From PALSA-1353 sp050014015 (lineage in GTDB: Bacteria; Planctomycetota; Phycisphaerae; Tepidisphaerales; Tepidisphaeraceae), in assembly GCA_050014015.1 (NCBI GenBank), contig JBEKEC010000019.1, forward strand, positions 1 through 64,000: a stretch of DNA of 64,000 nucleotides. Reading direction: 5' to 3'. The notes under the pieces were generated by a model. It worked only from the letters and a program-made list of their open reading frames with translations, did not search any database and was not told where the DNA came from. Within the stretch, counting starts at the first letter, position 1; the number at the start of each line of letters is the position of its first letter. The position numbers and the translations under genes are program-made. Shown here piece after piece: positions 18,383 through 27,001 of the stretch.

Positions 18383-20671
18383 ATGCCGTTGCAAACGCCG
18401 CAAAACAGCAAGTTGAATCTTCTGTCGCAAACGCTGCGGCAGATCGTGCACGGTGATGAATACGGACCGTACCGTTGCAACATTTTTCGAATACTGGGAA
18501 TGCCGACAGACATTGATCCGGCAGAGGCTCGCCGCCGCGAGCGCATGCGGGAGCTTCGGGAGGCGAAGAGTACATCGCCGGCCAACGCGGGGGGATTTCC
18601 GCTTGCCCTGGACCCTCCGCCCGACAAGAAACAACGCAAGGACGCATTGGACTGCTTGATGACGCGTCCGTTGGAGCAGTTGATCCATGAGTTGTTCTGG
18701 TTCTGGCCCACGGAGGAGGACGACGGGCGGGCAATCAGTTGCGCGAAATTCGACGACGCGGTAAAGCACTGGTCGGCAACGATCGCTCGATCGGACGCCG
18801 GCCCGTGTTCGTCCCAGCATGCGCCTGTGGCGGGGGGAGCGGCCGCGCATAATTTGGCAGTTTACTACCACACTCGCGCCCTGGACACGTTTTGCCGCCC
18901 AGACCTGCCTGGGGCCAGATACTCCGAGGCCGGCGATCTGATGGACAAGGCGTTGCGCTGCTGGCATACGGCGTTGCGGGGTGCGGCGGTGAGAGAACAT
19001 TTGCTGCGGCGTGCCGCGGAACTGCCGGACCCCAATTTGACCAACGAGGTCGTGTTGCGACTGATCGAATCCGTGCCGGAAGGAATCCTCCAGATTTCCT
19101 CGGGACTGGCAGCGGCGCTGCTGGCAAGAGGCAAAAGGGCGGAAGCGGAAGATCAGATTACCAGGCTGCGGGCGTCCGCGTTTTCGGAGGCACAGATAGA
19201 TGCGGCGGTGAAAAGCGCCGTCTCCGCTGCCGCTAACGAGATCAAGCGCCTGTCGCAATCGGCCGAGGCGCAGGCCAACGCCGAACCGGTCCACGCGGGC
19301 GCGTTGATCCGTCGCCTGCACGGGCAGTTGTCGGGGCATCTGGCGGTCATCGACCTGCTGCTGCCTCGCGGCGATTCGACCCGAAGCGGGCTGCACGATG
19401 TGGCGGCGGACGTGCTGTTGCAATGCAATCAGGCCTTTGCGGGCAAGACGGAGGACTGGATCGAAGCGGTTGCTTTGGCGGAACTGGCGGGCCAGTTGGC
19501 CGCCGGCGCTTCCCAGAGGGGAACGATGCGCAAACACATCGAAGTGATGAAACGCAACGCCGCCTCCGGGCTGGATTGGTGTTCGCCGAGATACTGGGAC
19601 TTGCCGACAGCCACGCTCGACAAGCTCGAAGCCATCCGCGAGGACCGGAAGAAACGCCGCTGGGACCTGGCGATCAACGCGCTGACGGAACTGATCTTGG
19701 CCCAGGACGACGACGTGCCGGACGAAGCCCGGAAGATTCTGAACCATTGTATGGCAATATGCCTCTGCCTTAAATCGGTCGATCAATACAACGCGGGTCT
19801 GGCAGAGGTCGGCAAGAATAAGGACGTCGTGGAACAGCTTTGGGACAACCTGGATGCGATGACGGAAAACCAACGGGACCAGGTGCTTTCCACTCGTCCT
19901 GATCCGACCAAGGTTTCCGGTAGGTCCGCCTGCCCCGTATGCGGGGACACCCTTTACACGGCCTGGAAGACATTCCCCTATCGCGATTTGCAGGCGTGGG
20001 TTTGCGGCGGCTGCAATACTCGCTACGCGACGCAGCGGGCAAAACGAAAGGAACTGATCGGCAAGGTCGCCAAGGAATGCGCCGCGTGCTCCATCCTGGC
20101 CTGCGACTTTGATACGACCGATCCGGGCATCATCCGGTCCCTGGAGGACTTGCGCGCCGTGATCCAGGAGTCTGGCGGGTCGCTGCCCAGCGTGGAAGAG
20201 GCAGCCAGGAGCGCGAGACTTGTCGTTTCACCGCCAAGCCTAGCAAATTCGCGGTCTCGAAAACAGGAGAAAGCCCGCAGGGACCTGGAAGAGGCAAGGC
20301 AGATTTTCGAGCAGATCGGCGCCACTTGCGAGTCGGGCCGCCAGACAAGCTACGGCACGCAACAAGCCGGAGAATTGGCCAGGCGACTGGCGGCATCAGT
20401 GAACCGTCTGGCCAGGCTCGGCCAGGCGGCACATCCGATGCTCGAAAGGTCGCGGGAAGACGCCGCCGACACGCTGCTGAGCGTTGATCTGGCGGTGCAA
20501 TGGCCGACCGCCGCGATCATGGAGCGGGCGCAACTGCTGGAAACGGCGCAGGAGATCGCCGCCGGTACACCGGCACGCGACCGGGTCAGCAGCGTGCTGA
20601 CGAACGTGAGCGCGAAGGCGGCGAGGTGGCAGCGGATTCTCAGGCAGAAATCGGCCGTGGCCGCGCCCTAG
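18383..20671 (+). CDS. large helical protein with weak J-like N-terminus and zinc ribbon
   Basis: 762 residues from the ATG at 18383 (GGAG 7 nt upstream); the frame opens at GTG 18362. The N-terminus (NIFRILGMPTDIDPAEARRR) resembles short J-like segments that begin NPFRxLGL, but I see no HPD motif, so J-domain activity is doubtful. Most of the protein is alpha-helical and Ala-rich, suggestive of TPR-like or coiled-coil structure. Near residues 515-545 is a zinc ribbon (CPVCGD … CGGC). It is preceded by the kinase gene and followed by a possible GrpE-like gene and an Hsp70. It may be a scaffold or co-chaperone for the Hsp70 proteins, but no function can be assigned. Confidence 0.7.
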   Translation: MPLQTPQNSKLNLLSQTLRQIVHGDEYGPYRCNIFRILGMPTDIDPAEARRRERMRELREAKSTSPANAGGFPLALDPPPDKKQRKDALDCLMTRPLEQLIHELFWFWPTEEDDGRAISCAKFDDAVKHWSATIARSDAGPCSSQHAPVAGGAAAHNLAVYYHTRALDTFCRPDLPGARYSEAGDLMDKALRCWHTALRGAAVREHLLRRAAELPDPNLTNEVVLRLIESVPEGILQISSGLAAALLARGKRAEAEDQITRLRASAFSEAQIDAAVKSAVSAAANEIKRLSQSAEAQANAEPVHAGALIRRLHGQLSGHLAVIDLLLPRGDSTRSGLHDVAADVLLQCNQAFAGKTEDWIEAVALAELAGQLAAGASQRGTMRKHIEVMKRNAASGLDWCSPRYWDLPTATLDKLEAIREDRKKRRWDLAINALTELILAQDDDVPDEARKILNHCMAICLCLKSVDQYNAGLAEVGKNKDVVEQLWDNLDAMTENQRDQVLSTRPDPTKVSGRSACPVCGDTLYTAWKTFPYRDLQAWVCGGCNTRYATQRAKRKELIGKVAKECAACSILACDFDTTDPGIIRSLEDLRAVIQESGGSLPSVEEAARSARLVVSPPSLANSRSRKQEKARRDLEEARQIFEQIGATCESGRQTSYGTQQAGELARRLAASVNRLARLGQAAHPMLERSREDAADTLLSVDLAVQWPTAAIMERAQLLETAQEIAAGTPARDRVSSVLTNVSAKAARWQRILRQKSAVAAP

Positions 20672-20821
20672 CAGCCCGTGGCGGCCGTCGGGCTAGGCTG
20701 GTTCACCGCCGTTTCATGGATTTCGCGATTACTGGCAGAGCGACTGGCGCAACTGGAGCCGTCTCAGCGGGTAGTTTGGTTAGATGCCGCCAGGGTAATT
20801 GGATAACCACTCAGGAGCAGC

Positions 20822-21511
20822 ATGCCCAAGGGAAATAAGAAGAGCGCAGCGGCGGCAAAGAAAACCGAATTGGCCAGTGGAAGTGCGCCCCGCGCCAAGC
20901 GCAAATCCGGGCTCGGTGGCCTCAAGAACTTATTTTCGGGAACACCGGTCGCATGGGATGCCGGCCAAGGCACGGCTCTTGGAGCCGCCAGGCCGCAGCC
21001 CGTCACCCCGCCACCGCCCGTGCTTGCGCGGCCGATGGAATTGATCGCGGATCTGGCAACCTGCCTGTGGGACATCGAGCGGAAGATCAGGCCGGAGGCC
21101 GGCGAAGCGGTTTCCATGAAACTCAAGATCGCGCATCGCCGCGCCCAGCGCGGCTTGGAAAATCTGAGCCAGGCAGGGATCAGGATTCAGGATTTTAAGG
21201 TGGGCGAGCCTTTTGGCGGCGGGAACCGTGGGCTGAAAGTGCATCTGGAGCCCACCGAAGGCGCCAAGAGCGAGACGATCAGCGATACCGTCAGCCCGAC
21301 GATTTATTTCAAAGACGTGCCGATTCAGATGGGCGAAGTGTGGGTGGCGATCCCACTGGCGTATGTCGAGGCCGAGACGGCGCCGGCAGAGCCAGCCAAG
21401 CCGCCGCCGCCCGTGGAAAGCGCCGAGACCGGCGCCGTCAAGGACACGGCAACGACCGGCAAACTCCCAAATAGTCAATGTATCCAAGAGGTTAATCAGC
21501 GGCCTATTTAA
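20822..21511 (+). CDS. possible divergent GrpE-like protein
   Basis: 229 residues with AGGAG 5-6 nt before the ATG. The N-terminus is Lys/Ala-rich and low-complexity (residues 1-60). A helix follows (MELIADLATCLWDIERKIR), then a segment with the order of the GrpE beta domain: GIRIQDFKVGEPF, a SETISDTVSPTIYF segment and EVWVAIPLAYVE. The match is in pattern only and weaker than for the protein at 10788. The C-terminus is Pro/Ala-rich. It lies 31 bp before the largest Hsp70 gene, the position expected for a dedicated exchange factor. Confidence 0.5.
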   Translation: MPKGNKKSAAAAKKTELASGSAPRAKRKSGLGGLKNLFSGTPVAWDAGQGTALGAARPQPVTPPPPVLARPMELIADLATCLWDIERKIRPEAGEAVSMKLKIAHRRAQRGLENLSQAGIRIQDFKVGEPFGGGNRGLKVHLEPTEGAKSETISDTVSPTIYFKDVPIQMGEVWVAIPLAYVEAETAPAEPAKPPPPVESAETGAVKDTATTGKLPNSQCIQEVNQRPI

Positions 21512-21542
21512 CGAATGAACGAACGGGACTGGAGTGTCAGCC

Positions 21543-24050
21543 ATGCGAACAACGATCGATTTTGGAATGGACCTTGGAACGAGCAACAGCACTCCCGCCG
21601 TTATTGACGGCACCAGCGCCCGGGTCATCACCAACAAGGTCGGCGCAGCAATTACTCCCTCTGCGGTTTGGATTGACAAGCGCGGCACGGTGATCGTGGG
21701 GATGCAAGCCAAGGAGCGAGCCCTGGTTGACGTCAACGAGATGCCCAACGCGGACGTGGAGTTCAAGCTGCGCATGGGGCTGGGACGCGAGGGGGCCAAA
21801 GTTTTTGAGCGAAGCGGGCGGGTGATGCTGCCGGAGGAGCTTTCCGCGGAGCTGCTCAAGGAATTGCGCCGCGATATCCGCACCGCCACCGGCGAGGAGA
21901 TCAAGGCGGTGGTGATCACGGTGCCGGCGAACTTCGGGCTTGACCAATCCAACGCGACGGTAAAAGCGGCGTCGCTGGCGGGGTTCGATCATTCGCCGCT
22001 GCTGTTAGAGCCGGTGGCCGCTTCACTGGCCTACGGGTTCCAGTCGCAGGCAAAAAATGAGTACTGGATGGTCTACGACTTTGGGGGCGGCACGTTCGAC
22101 GCCGCGGTCATGCAGATCCGACACGGTCAGATCAACGTGTTCAATCACGCCGGCGACAACAAACTGGGCGGGAAGGATCTGGACTGGGACATTGTCACGG
22201 AGATACTGGCGCCGGAGGTCGCCAGGCGGGGAAGCCTGAGCGATTTCAAGCGGGGCGTGCCCAGGTGGGCCGGAGCAATGGGGAAACTGAAGTGGCTGGC
22301 GGAATTGGCAAAAATCGAGGTTTGCCGCACCGGGCAGCCTCACGAAATCTATGCGGAGAGCCTTTATACGCGGAATGGCACAAGCGTGGACTTTACCTTC
22401 ACGCTCCTGCCCGACCACGTACGGAAGATCAGCGAGCCGTACATTGTAAGATCCTTGCGTCTTTGCGAGCAGGCGCTGGCGGAAAAAGGCCTGAGCGGGA
22501 AGGACATGGCCAAGATCATTTTGGTGGGGGGAAGCACGCTAAATCCGTTCGTTCGCCAGCGCGTGGCCGAGGCATTGAAAGCGCCGCTAGAATTCAGCAT
22601 CGACTCGGTGACGGTGGTAGCCCAGGGAGCGGCGATCTTCGCCAGCACCAAGGAGATCCCGGAGGTGGCCAGGCAGCGCCCACCACGGGGAACCTGGACC
22701 GCGGAATTGGTCTACGACAAGACCGGGGGGGACTTGGAGCCGCCCATTGCCGGGAAGGTCAGTCCGCCCAGCGGCAGCACGCAGACGCCACAGGGGTTGA
22801 CACTGGAGTTTGTGGACGTGGTCTCGTCGTGGCGGTCGGGTCGGATTTACCTCGATGACAATGGCGAGTTCCAATCTAGCCTGCGCGCCGAACCCGGGCG
22901 GCGCTGCGAGTATCTGCTGGAACTGTGCGATTCACGAGGAACGATGCTACAGGTCAGCCCGGAAACCTGCGCGTACACGCACGGCGTCATCGTTGGACCC
23001 AAGTCGATCATCGCCCCGCATACGCTGGCCGTTGGGCTGGCGGACAACCGGGTGCACGTTTTTGTTCCTCGTGGCAGCGCGCTGCCGCTGGAGGAGACCG
23101 TCGATTTCAAATCGACCATAATCGTGCGCGCCGGCTCCAGCGACACCCTCCGCATTCCCCTACTCCAGGGACACAGTCCCCGAGCCGATCGCAACCTCGA
23201 AGTCGCGGCCCTGGTTCTTTCCGGCGACGACCTGATCCGCACACTTCCGGAAGGAAGCAACGTGGAGGTGCGCGTCCACATGGATGAAAGCCAGATCGTG
23301 ACCGTGGAAGCCTACTTCAAGCAGATCGACCACATGAAGGAAATGAAGGTCGAGCTGGGTCGCAAGTCGTTCACCCTGGAGCAACTCCGGGAGATGTTCG
23401 ATTCGCAGAAACGGCGACTCTCCGAAGCGCGCAATGCCGCGGAGAAAGCCCCGGAGATCCGGGAGGTCCTGGCCAAAATCGATGCCGAGGACATCGTGCC
23501 GCAATGCGAGCGAATGCTACAGGCGGCCAGCGCGGACATGGGCGTGCGGGCCACGCTCTACGAGCGACTGATGACCCTGGCGACGATGCTGGACGACGTG
23601 GAGCAGGCATTGGCCTGGCCAAAGCGGGTCAAAGAGGCCGAAGTCTCTCGCGATGAGGCCCGCCGCATTGCCCGAAAATACGGCACGCCCGAGCAAAAGG
23701 AGGCGTTGCATAACCTTGAGGCGGAACTGGCTCCGGCGATTCAATCGAAGGACGCCCCCGTGCTGACCACCACCATCCGACAGTTGGACCGCTACACATT
23801 CGGCGTGGCGTACAACAGCATCGTGTTCCTGAGCCAGCGGCTCAATGCCCTGGAAGCCGACTACCAAAACAACCTCCTGGAGGAGCCAGCCAAGGCTGAG
23901 CAACTCATCGCTCAGGGCCGGCGGGCATCGCACAACGGCGATTTGGAGCTGCTGCGATCCAGCGTCTTACAGTTGGAGGACCTGACGACGACGCGCGGAA
24001 CGTCGGATCTGACTGGGTCGATCTACAAACGCAGCCAGGTGCGAGAATGA
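21543..24050 (+). CDS. large Hsp70-family protein with extended helical C-terminus
   Basis: 835 residues from the ATG at 21543, 8 nt after GGAG at 21531-21534; an in-frame GTG at 21534 overlaps that RBS. Phosphate-1 (GMDLGTSNSTPAVI), phosphate-2 (YDFGGGTFDAAVM) and the adenosine motif (IILVGGSTLNPFV) are intact. The middle (~400-590) is beta-rich and contains a carboxypeptidase-like or Ig-like stretch before a degenerate substrate domain. The last ~250 residues are helical (DSQKRRLSEARNAAE, LEAELAPAIQSKD) and much longer than a DnaK lid. This architecture recalls YegD- or Hsp110-like proteins more than DnaK; the comparison is by eye. It is followed by the FHA gene. Confidence 0.85.
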   Translation: MRTTIDFGMDLGTSNSTPAVIDGTSARVITNKVGAAITPSAVWIDKRGTVIVGMQAKERALVDVNEMPNADVEFKLRMGLGREGAKVFERSGRVMLPEELSAELLKELRRDIRTATGEEIKAVVITVPANFGLDQSNATVKAASLAGFDHSPLLLEPVAASLAYGFQSQAKNEYWMVYDFGGGTFDAAVMQIRHGQINVFNHAGDNKLGGKDLDWDIVTEILAPEVARRGSLSDFKRGVPRWAGAMGKLKWLAELAKIEVCRTGQPHEIYAESLYTRNGTSVDFTFTLLPDHVRKISEPYIVRSLRLCEQALAEKGLSGKDMAKIILVGGSTLNPFVRQRVAEALKAPLEFSIDSVTVVAQGAAIFASTKEIPEVARQRPPRGTWTAELVYDKTGGDLEPPIAGKVSPPSGSTQTPQGLTLEFVDVVSSWRSGRIYLDDNGEFQSSLRAEPGRRCEYLLELCDSRGTMLQVSPETCAYTHGVIVGPKSIIAPHTLAVGLADNRVHVFVPRGSALPLEETVDFKSTIIVRAGSSDTLRIPLLQGHSPRADRNLEVAALVLSGDDLIRTLPEGSNVEVRVHMDESQIVTVEAYFKQIDHMKEMKVELGRKSFTLEQLREMFDSQKRRLSEARNAAEKAPEIREVLAKIDAEDIVPQCERMLQAASADMGVRATLYERLMTLATMLDDVEQALAWPKRVKEAEVSRDEARRIARKYGTPEQKEALHNLEAELAPAIQSKDAPVLTTTIRQLDRYTFGVAYNSIVFLSQRLNALEADYQNNLLEEPAKAEQLIAQGRRASHNGDLELLRSSVLQLEDLTTTRGTSDLTGSIYKRSQVRE

Positions 24051-24129
24051 AACAGCGTATAAGGTCGTGTTGCCGGGGCCAAGGGCAGGCAGACGCGCCC
24101 GGCCGGCGCAGCGACAGGTTGACGAATCG

Positions 24130-24669
24130 ATGGGCGGCATGAACAGTGAAGAAATCGTTGCTATCGCAGGGGCGGTGGATCGCTGGACCCTGGAGAGCCG
24201 GCTTCGCGACATTTCGCTGCTGGCCCTGTCGGACCGGAATGAGCGGATGGCGGCGATCGCGACGGTGATTTCGCGTTTGCCGCCGGGTGGCTACCTGCTG
24301 GGATGCGGGCCCTATAGTTGCGGCATTTTGCCACTGACGGTGGACGAAGTTGTCCTGGGCCGTTCCCCCACGCCTCTGGAATCGCCTCCCGAGACGGTGG
24401 CCGACTTCACGTTGAATGATGCCGTACACATGGTTCCGCGCGAAGCCTCCCGCATTCACGCCAAAATCCTGTGTCGCAAAACTGACGACGCCACAGAGTT
24501 TCTCCTACAGGACGCGAACAGCCGGAATGGCACCTATTTGAACGGCCGGCGGATCGGCGTCGACAGCGACGGCAAGCCCAACGGCCAAGGGGCAATCTTG
24601 GCCAGCGGTAATGTAATCTGGCTCGGACCCTCCGGCATCAATATCTATGTTTTTGTCGACACCCGTTGA
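24130..24669 (+). CDS. FHA-domain protein
   Basis: 179 residues from ATG 24130 (ATG 24139 is also possible; the RBS is weak). A short helical N-terminus (MNSEEIVAIAGAVDRW) precedes an FHA domain (about residues 75-179) with the family motifs: VLGRS, SRIHAKI (the Ser-Arg-x-His that contacts phosphothreonine), and DANSRNGTYLNGRRI. It closes with ASGNVIWLG. FHA domains bind phosphothreonine peptides made by Hanks-type kinases, so the partner kinase is probably the one at 17095-18258. It is the last gene of the Hsp70 cluster before the mobile remnants. Confidence 0.88.
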   Translation: MGGMNSEEIVAIAGAVDRWTLESRLRDISLLALSDRNERMAAIATVISRLPPGGYLLGCGPYSCGILPLTVDEVVLGRSPTPLESPPETVADFTLNDAVHMVPREASRIHAKILCRKTDDATEFLLQDANSRNGTYLNGRRIGVDSDGKPNGQGAILASGNVIWLGPSGINIYVFVDTR

Positions 24670-24766
24670 ATAATCTCGGCAGCTTCAGGAAAAACCGTTG
24701 GGTGATGCAATCGCACTTCAGCTACCCAGATGCTTAAAATCCATTTTGCCTCCGTGAGCGATAAAT

Positions 24767-24945
24767 TTACTCTGCCGGCGCAGGATTTCGCAACTTCCAC
24801 TGGTCCGGCAACCAATCGGGCAAGCGGCTGGTCGGCGTTGCCGGCAGGTTCGTTAGCAATTGCGTCAGGTAACGCTGCGGATTGATCGCGTGGCGCTTGC
24901 AGCCGCTGGTCAGGCTGGAAAGGATCCACGCGCAAACGGCTCCGC
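24767..24945 (-). pseudogene. IS66-family transposase, C-terminal remnant
   Basis: Translating the minus strand upstream from the stop at 24767-24769 gives the characteristic IS66 TnpC ending: SLTSGCKRHAINPQRYL, then TQLLTNLPATPTSRL, then DWLPDQWKLR. Only about 55-60 codons are recognisable. The upstream part of the transposase, with its catalytic residues, is absent. No terminal inverted repeats were seen. It is an old insertion remnant lying between the Hsp70 cluster and a truncated recombinase. Confidence 0.7.
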
Positions 24946-25176
24946 AGTCTGCCCGTGTGGATAACTGCCTGATATTCGTTACACCGCAACAATCTCGACC
25001 GCGTCAAATCTGGTTCGAAACCCAGGAAACATTTTTTATGTTCCTTCCTTCACGCCGGTCGGGAAGACCCCACGCTCGCCTACCGGGTTATCCACACCCC
25101 ATCGCTTCGCGCTACTACCGGAGGCATGTTAATATTCTGACAGCGATGCCCCTGATCGCGTCGCACCACATCTTTC

Positions 25177-25377
25177 ATGTCGGGAAAATCCAATTATTTC
25201 TATACGGGAGTCAGCCTTGAGCGCCCCGTGGTGGAGTATCTCAACGACCTATCGGAGCGAATGGGCATGAGCCGAAGCTGGGTGCTGAACACGATCGTTT
25301 ACGAATACGCCAAGCTGATCGAGAACAAGAAGCTCATGCCTCAACGGTCGATCGAGGCGGTGACCTCTTTCAAATAG
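25177..25377 (+). CDS. ribbon-helix-helix (CopG-like) small protein
   Basis: 66 residues. It shows an opening strand (YFYTGVSLE) and two helices (RPVVEYLNDLSERMG, then SWVLNTIVYEYAKLIE) as in ribbon-helix-helix DNA-binding proteins and antitoxins. There is no recognisable RBS and no toxin gene beside it. Its 3' end overlaps, antisense, the last codons of the recombinase fragment. It may be a leftover antitoxin or control gene of the mobile element. Confidence 0.5.
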   Translation: MSGKSNYFYTGVSLERPVVEYLNDLSERMGMSRSWVLNTIVYEYAKLIENKKLMPQRSIEAVTSFK

Positions 25378-25718
25378 CCGTCGAGAGTCGCCACAGACAG
25401 TTCGCCACTGGTCACTTTGCCGCGTTTGAATGTCAGGAAACGTGACATGAGTTCGCCGAGCGTCAGTTCGCCGCTCACGGCTTGTACGCGCGGGTTGTCG
25501 ATGCCGGCTCTAATACCCTCGCGCCGGGCGAGCCAGCCGATAACCGGGTCCGTCATGGCCCGCTCCCCTTTGGGATCATCCGCGAAGGCGCCGAAATAGA
25601 ACTGCTCCGACTTCTTGCTGCGACGGTTCCAGACCGATTTGAACCACTGGCCGTTCCGGTGGCGGCGCAACGGAAAGCCCTCGTAGGGTAATTTGGGAAG
25701 GGTGGAAATAGCGGACAT
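25341..25718 (-). pseudogene. tyrosine recombinase (integrase), truncated N-terminal part
   Basis: 125 codons with a good GGAGG before the ATG at 25718. The N-terminal arm (GFPLRRHRNGQWFKSVWNRR) and the start of the SAM-like core-binding domain (LGELMSRFLTFKRG, then SVATLDGYLKEV) fit phage-type integrases. The frame ends at 25341 and the whole catalytic domain (R-H-R-Y) is missing. The gene starts 92 bp from the 3' end of tRNA-Met, the standard arrangement for an integrase beside its tRNA attachment site. Its last codons run through the RHH gene, so truncation probably happened near 25380. Confidence 0.65.
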
Positions 25719-25809
25719 CGGCCGCCTCCTGTGTCGAAACCTGTGTCGAACCGACTACACGATTAGCACGCGGGGAGGCGAAACTGCCGAATTTCCGCGA
25801 AATTCCCAA

Positions 25810-25882
25810 TAGCAGCGACAGGACTCGAACCTGTGACCCGGGGCTTATGAATCCCCTGCTCTGCCAACTGAGCTACGCTGCC
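25810..25882 (-). tRNA. tRNA-Met (anticodon CAU)
   Basis: 73 nt. The acceptor stem GGCAGCG pairs with CGCTGC plus a G-U closing pair, the discriminator is A, and no CCA is encoded. The D arm (GCTC…GAGC) and T arm (ACAGG…CCTGT around TTCGAGT) are clear. The anticodon loop is TTCATAA. The anticodon stem lacks the three consecutive G-C pairs of initiator tRNA next to the loop, so this is an elongator Met or, less likely, the lysidine-modified Ile tRNA. Confidence 0.95.
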
Positions 25883-25899
25883 AAATGTCTTCCCTGTTG

Positions 25900-25927
25900 A
25901 TTTTAAGCGGGTTCAAGCGCGGGTCAA
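25900..25927 (-). promoter_or_regulatory. promoter of tRNA-Met
   Basis: Read on the minus strand: -35 TTGACC (25927-25922), a 16-bp spacer and -10 TAAAAT (25905-25900), 18 bp before the tRNA 5' end. Confidence 0.6.
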
Positions 25928-25981
25928 TGCCCGGTGGCGATGCGGGGGAATCGTGAGAATCGCCGCCTTTTGCTGAAGCTC

Positions 25982-26974
25982 TTACTTCAAATGCAAATCC
26001 ACGCCTTCCTCTTCCCACTGTTCGACCAGGCGCTTTAGGTCCGCCACGGTCGCATTAAGTTCGCGCGAGGTGTCGACCAGGGATTGATAGAGCCTGGGAT
26101 CGTTGATCAACTGGCCGGCGGCGCCCTGGCCCTTGTTGACCTTGTCCAGGATGCTCTGCATGCTGGTCAGGACCCCGGAGACTTGCGTGAGCCGCTCGCC
26201 GATTTGCTTGCTGAGTTCGTCGATGTCCTTCCCCGCCCCTTTGATAGTCACCGTGGCGTTGGCGCTTGCGCTCTGCAAGCTGTCGGCCAGGCTGTCGAGC
26301 TTGTCGGTGGTGGTGCGCAGGTTGTTGATCGCCACCTTCAGGTTGCCCTGGGTGGCGGAATCGCCGAACACGGACTGCAGGGAATCAGCCAACTGGCCGA
26401 TCTTTCCGGCCTGGACGGAGAAGGATTTGATCGTCTTGTCCAGATCATCGATCGCGCCGGATTCGCGAAGTTTCTTGGCGGTGAGGCGGATCTCCTCGCT
26501 CATCGCGCCGATCTGGGCCGCGGTCTGCGAGACGGTCGATGGGAAAAGATTCAACTGAAGTCCGACGTATTTCGTGGCGACCGTTTCGTTGGCGGCGAGC
26601 TCGCCGTGAGGCGTTTCGTCGCCGACGTCCAGGCTTATGATTGCGGTGCCCCCGAGGGCGTTGGTGGAGACGACGATGGCGCGGACGTTTGCCGGCAGCG
26701 GGGGATCCCGGTCCACCACCGCGTCCACGGTCACGCCGATCCCATCGCGATTCCGGTTCATTGTGGTGACCCGTCCGATCTCGACGCCGAGGTATTCAAC
26801 CGCTGATCCCGGCGACAGCCCGTCGGCCCGCGGGGTCGTGAAATGCACCGGCATCTGCGGCGGAGCGAACAACTCCGCGGTCCTGCTGCTGAATTTCAGG
26901 CTCATCCATCCGAATGCGATGAGCGCGCCCAGCACCGTCAATCCAACCAGAATATTTCGCCGATAACTTGGCAT
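25982..26974 (-). CDS. mlaD: MCE/MlaD-family lipid-binding protein
   Basis: 330 residues from the ATG at 26974 (MPSYRRN…, GAGG just upstream); the frame runs on to 27001. One N-terminal TM segment (residues 8-25) is followed by the MCE domain: TTPRADGLSPGSAVEYLGVE in the first half, ending near IISLDVGD. A long helical tail (residues ~140-320) is typical of periplasmic MCE proteins. In Mla-type systems this subunit binds phospholipid in the periplasm and sits on the MlaE/MlaF complex. It is the last gene of the mlaE-mlaF-mlaD order on the minus strand. Confidence 0.85.
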   Translation of the reverse strand: MPSYRRNILVGLTVLGALIAFGWMSLKFSSRTAELFAPPQMPVHFTTPRADGLSPGSAVEYLGVEIGRVTTMNRNRDGIGVTVDAVVDRDPPLPANVRAIVVSTNALGGTAIISLDVGDETPHGELAANETVATKYVGLQLNLFPSTVSQTAAQIGAMSEEIRLTAKKLRESGAIDDLDKTIKSFSVQAGKIGQLADSLQSVFGDSATQGNLKVAINNLRTTTDKLDSLADSLQSASANATVTIKGAGKDIDELSKQIGERLTQVSGVLTSMQSILDKVNKGQGAAGQLINDPRLYQSLVDTSRELNATVADLKRLVEQWEEEGVDLHLK

Positions 26975-27001
26975 GGCCTCAATCCCTTGTTGACCAATCA
27001 A

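Noticed and set aside
24645..25007. 120-codon minus-strand frame
   Set aside because: The IS66 match is in a different frame; this frame has no similarity.
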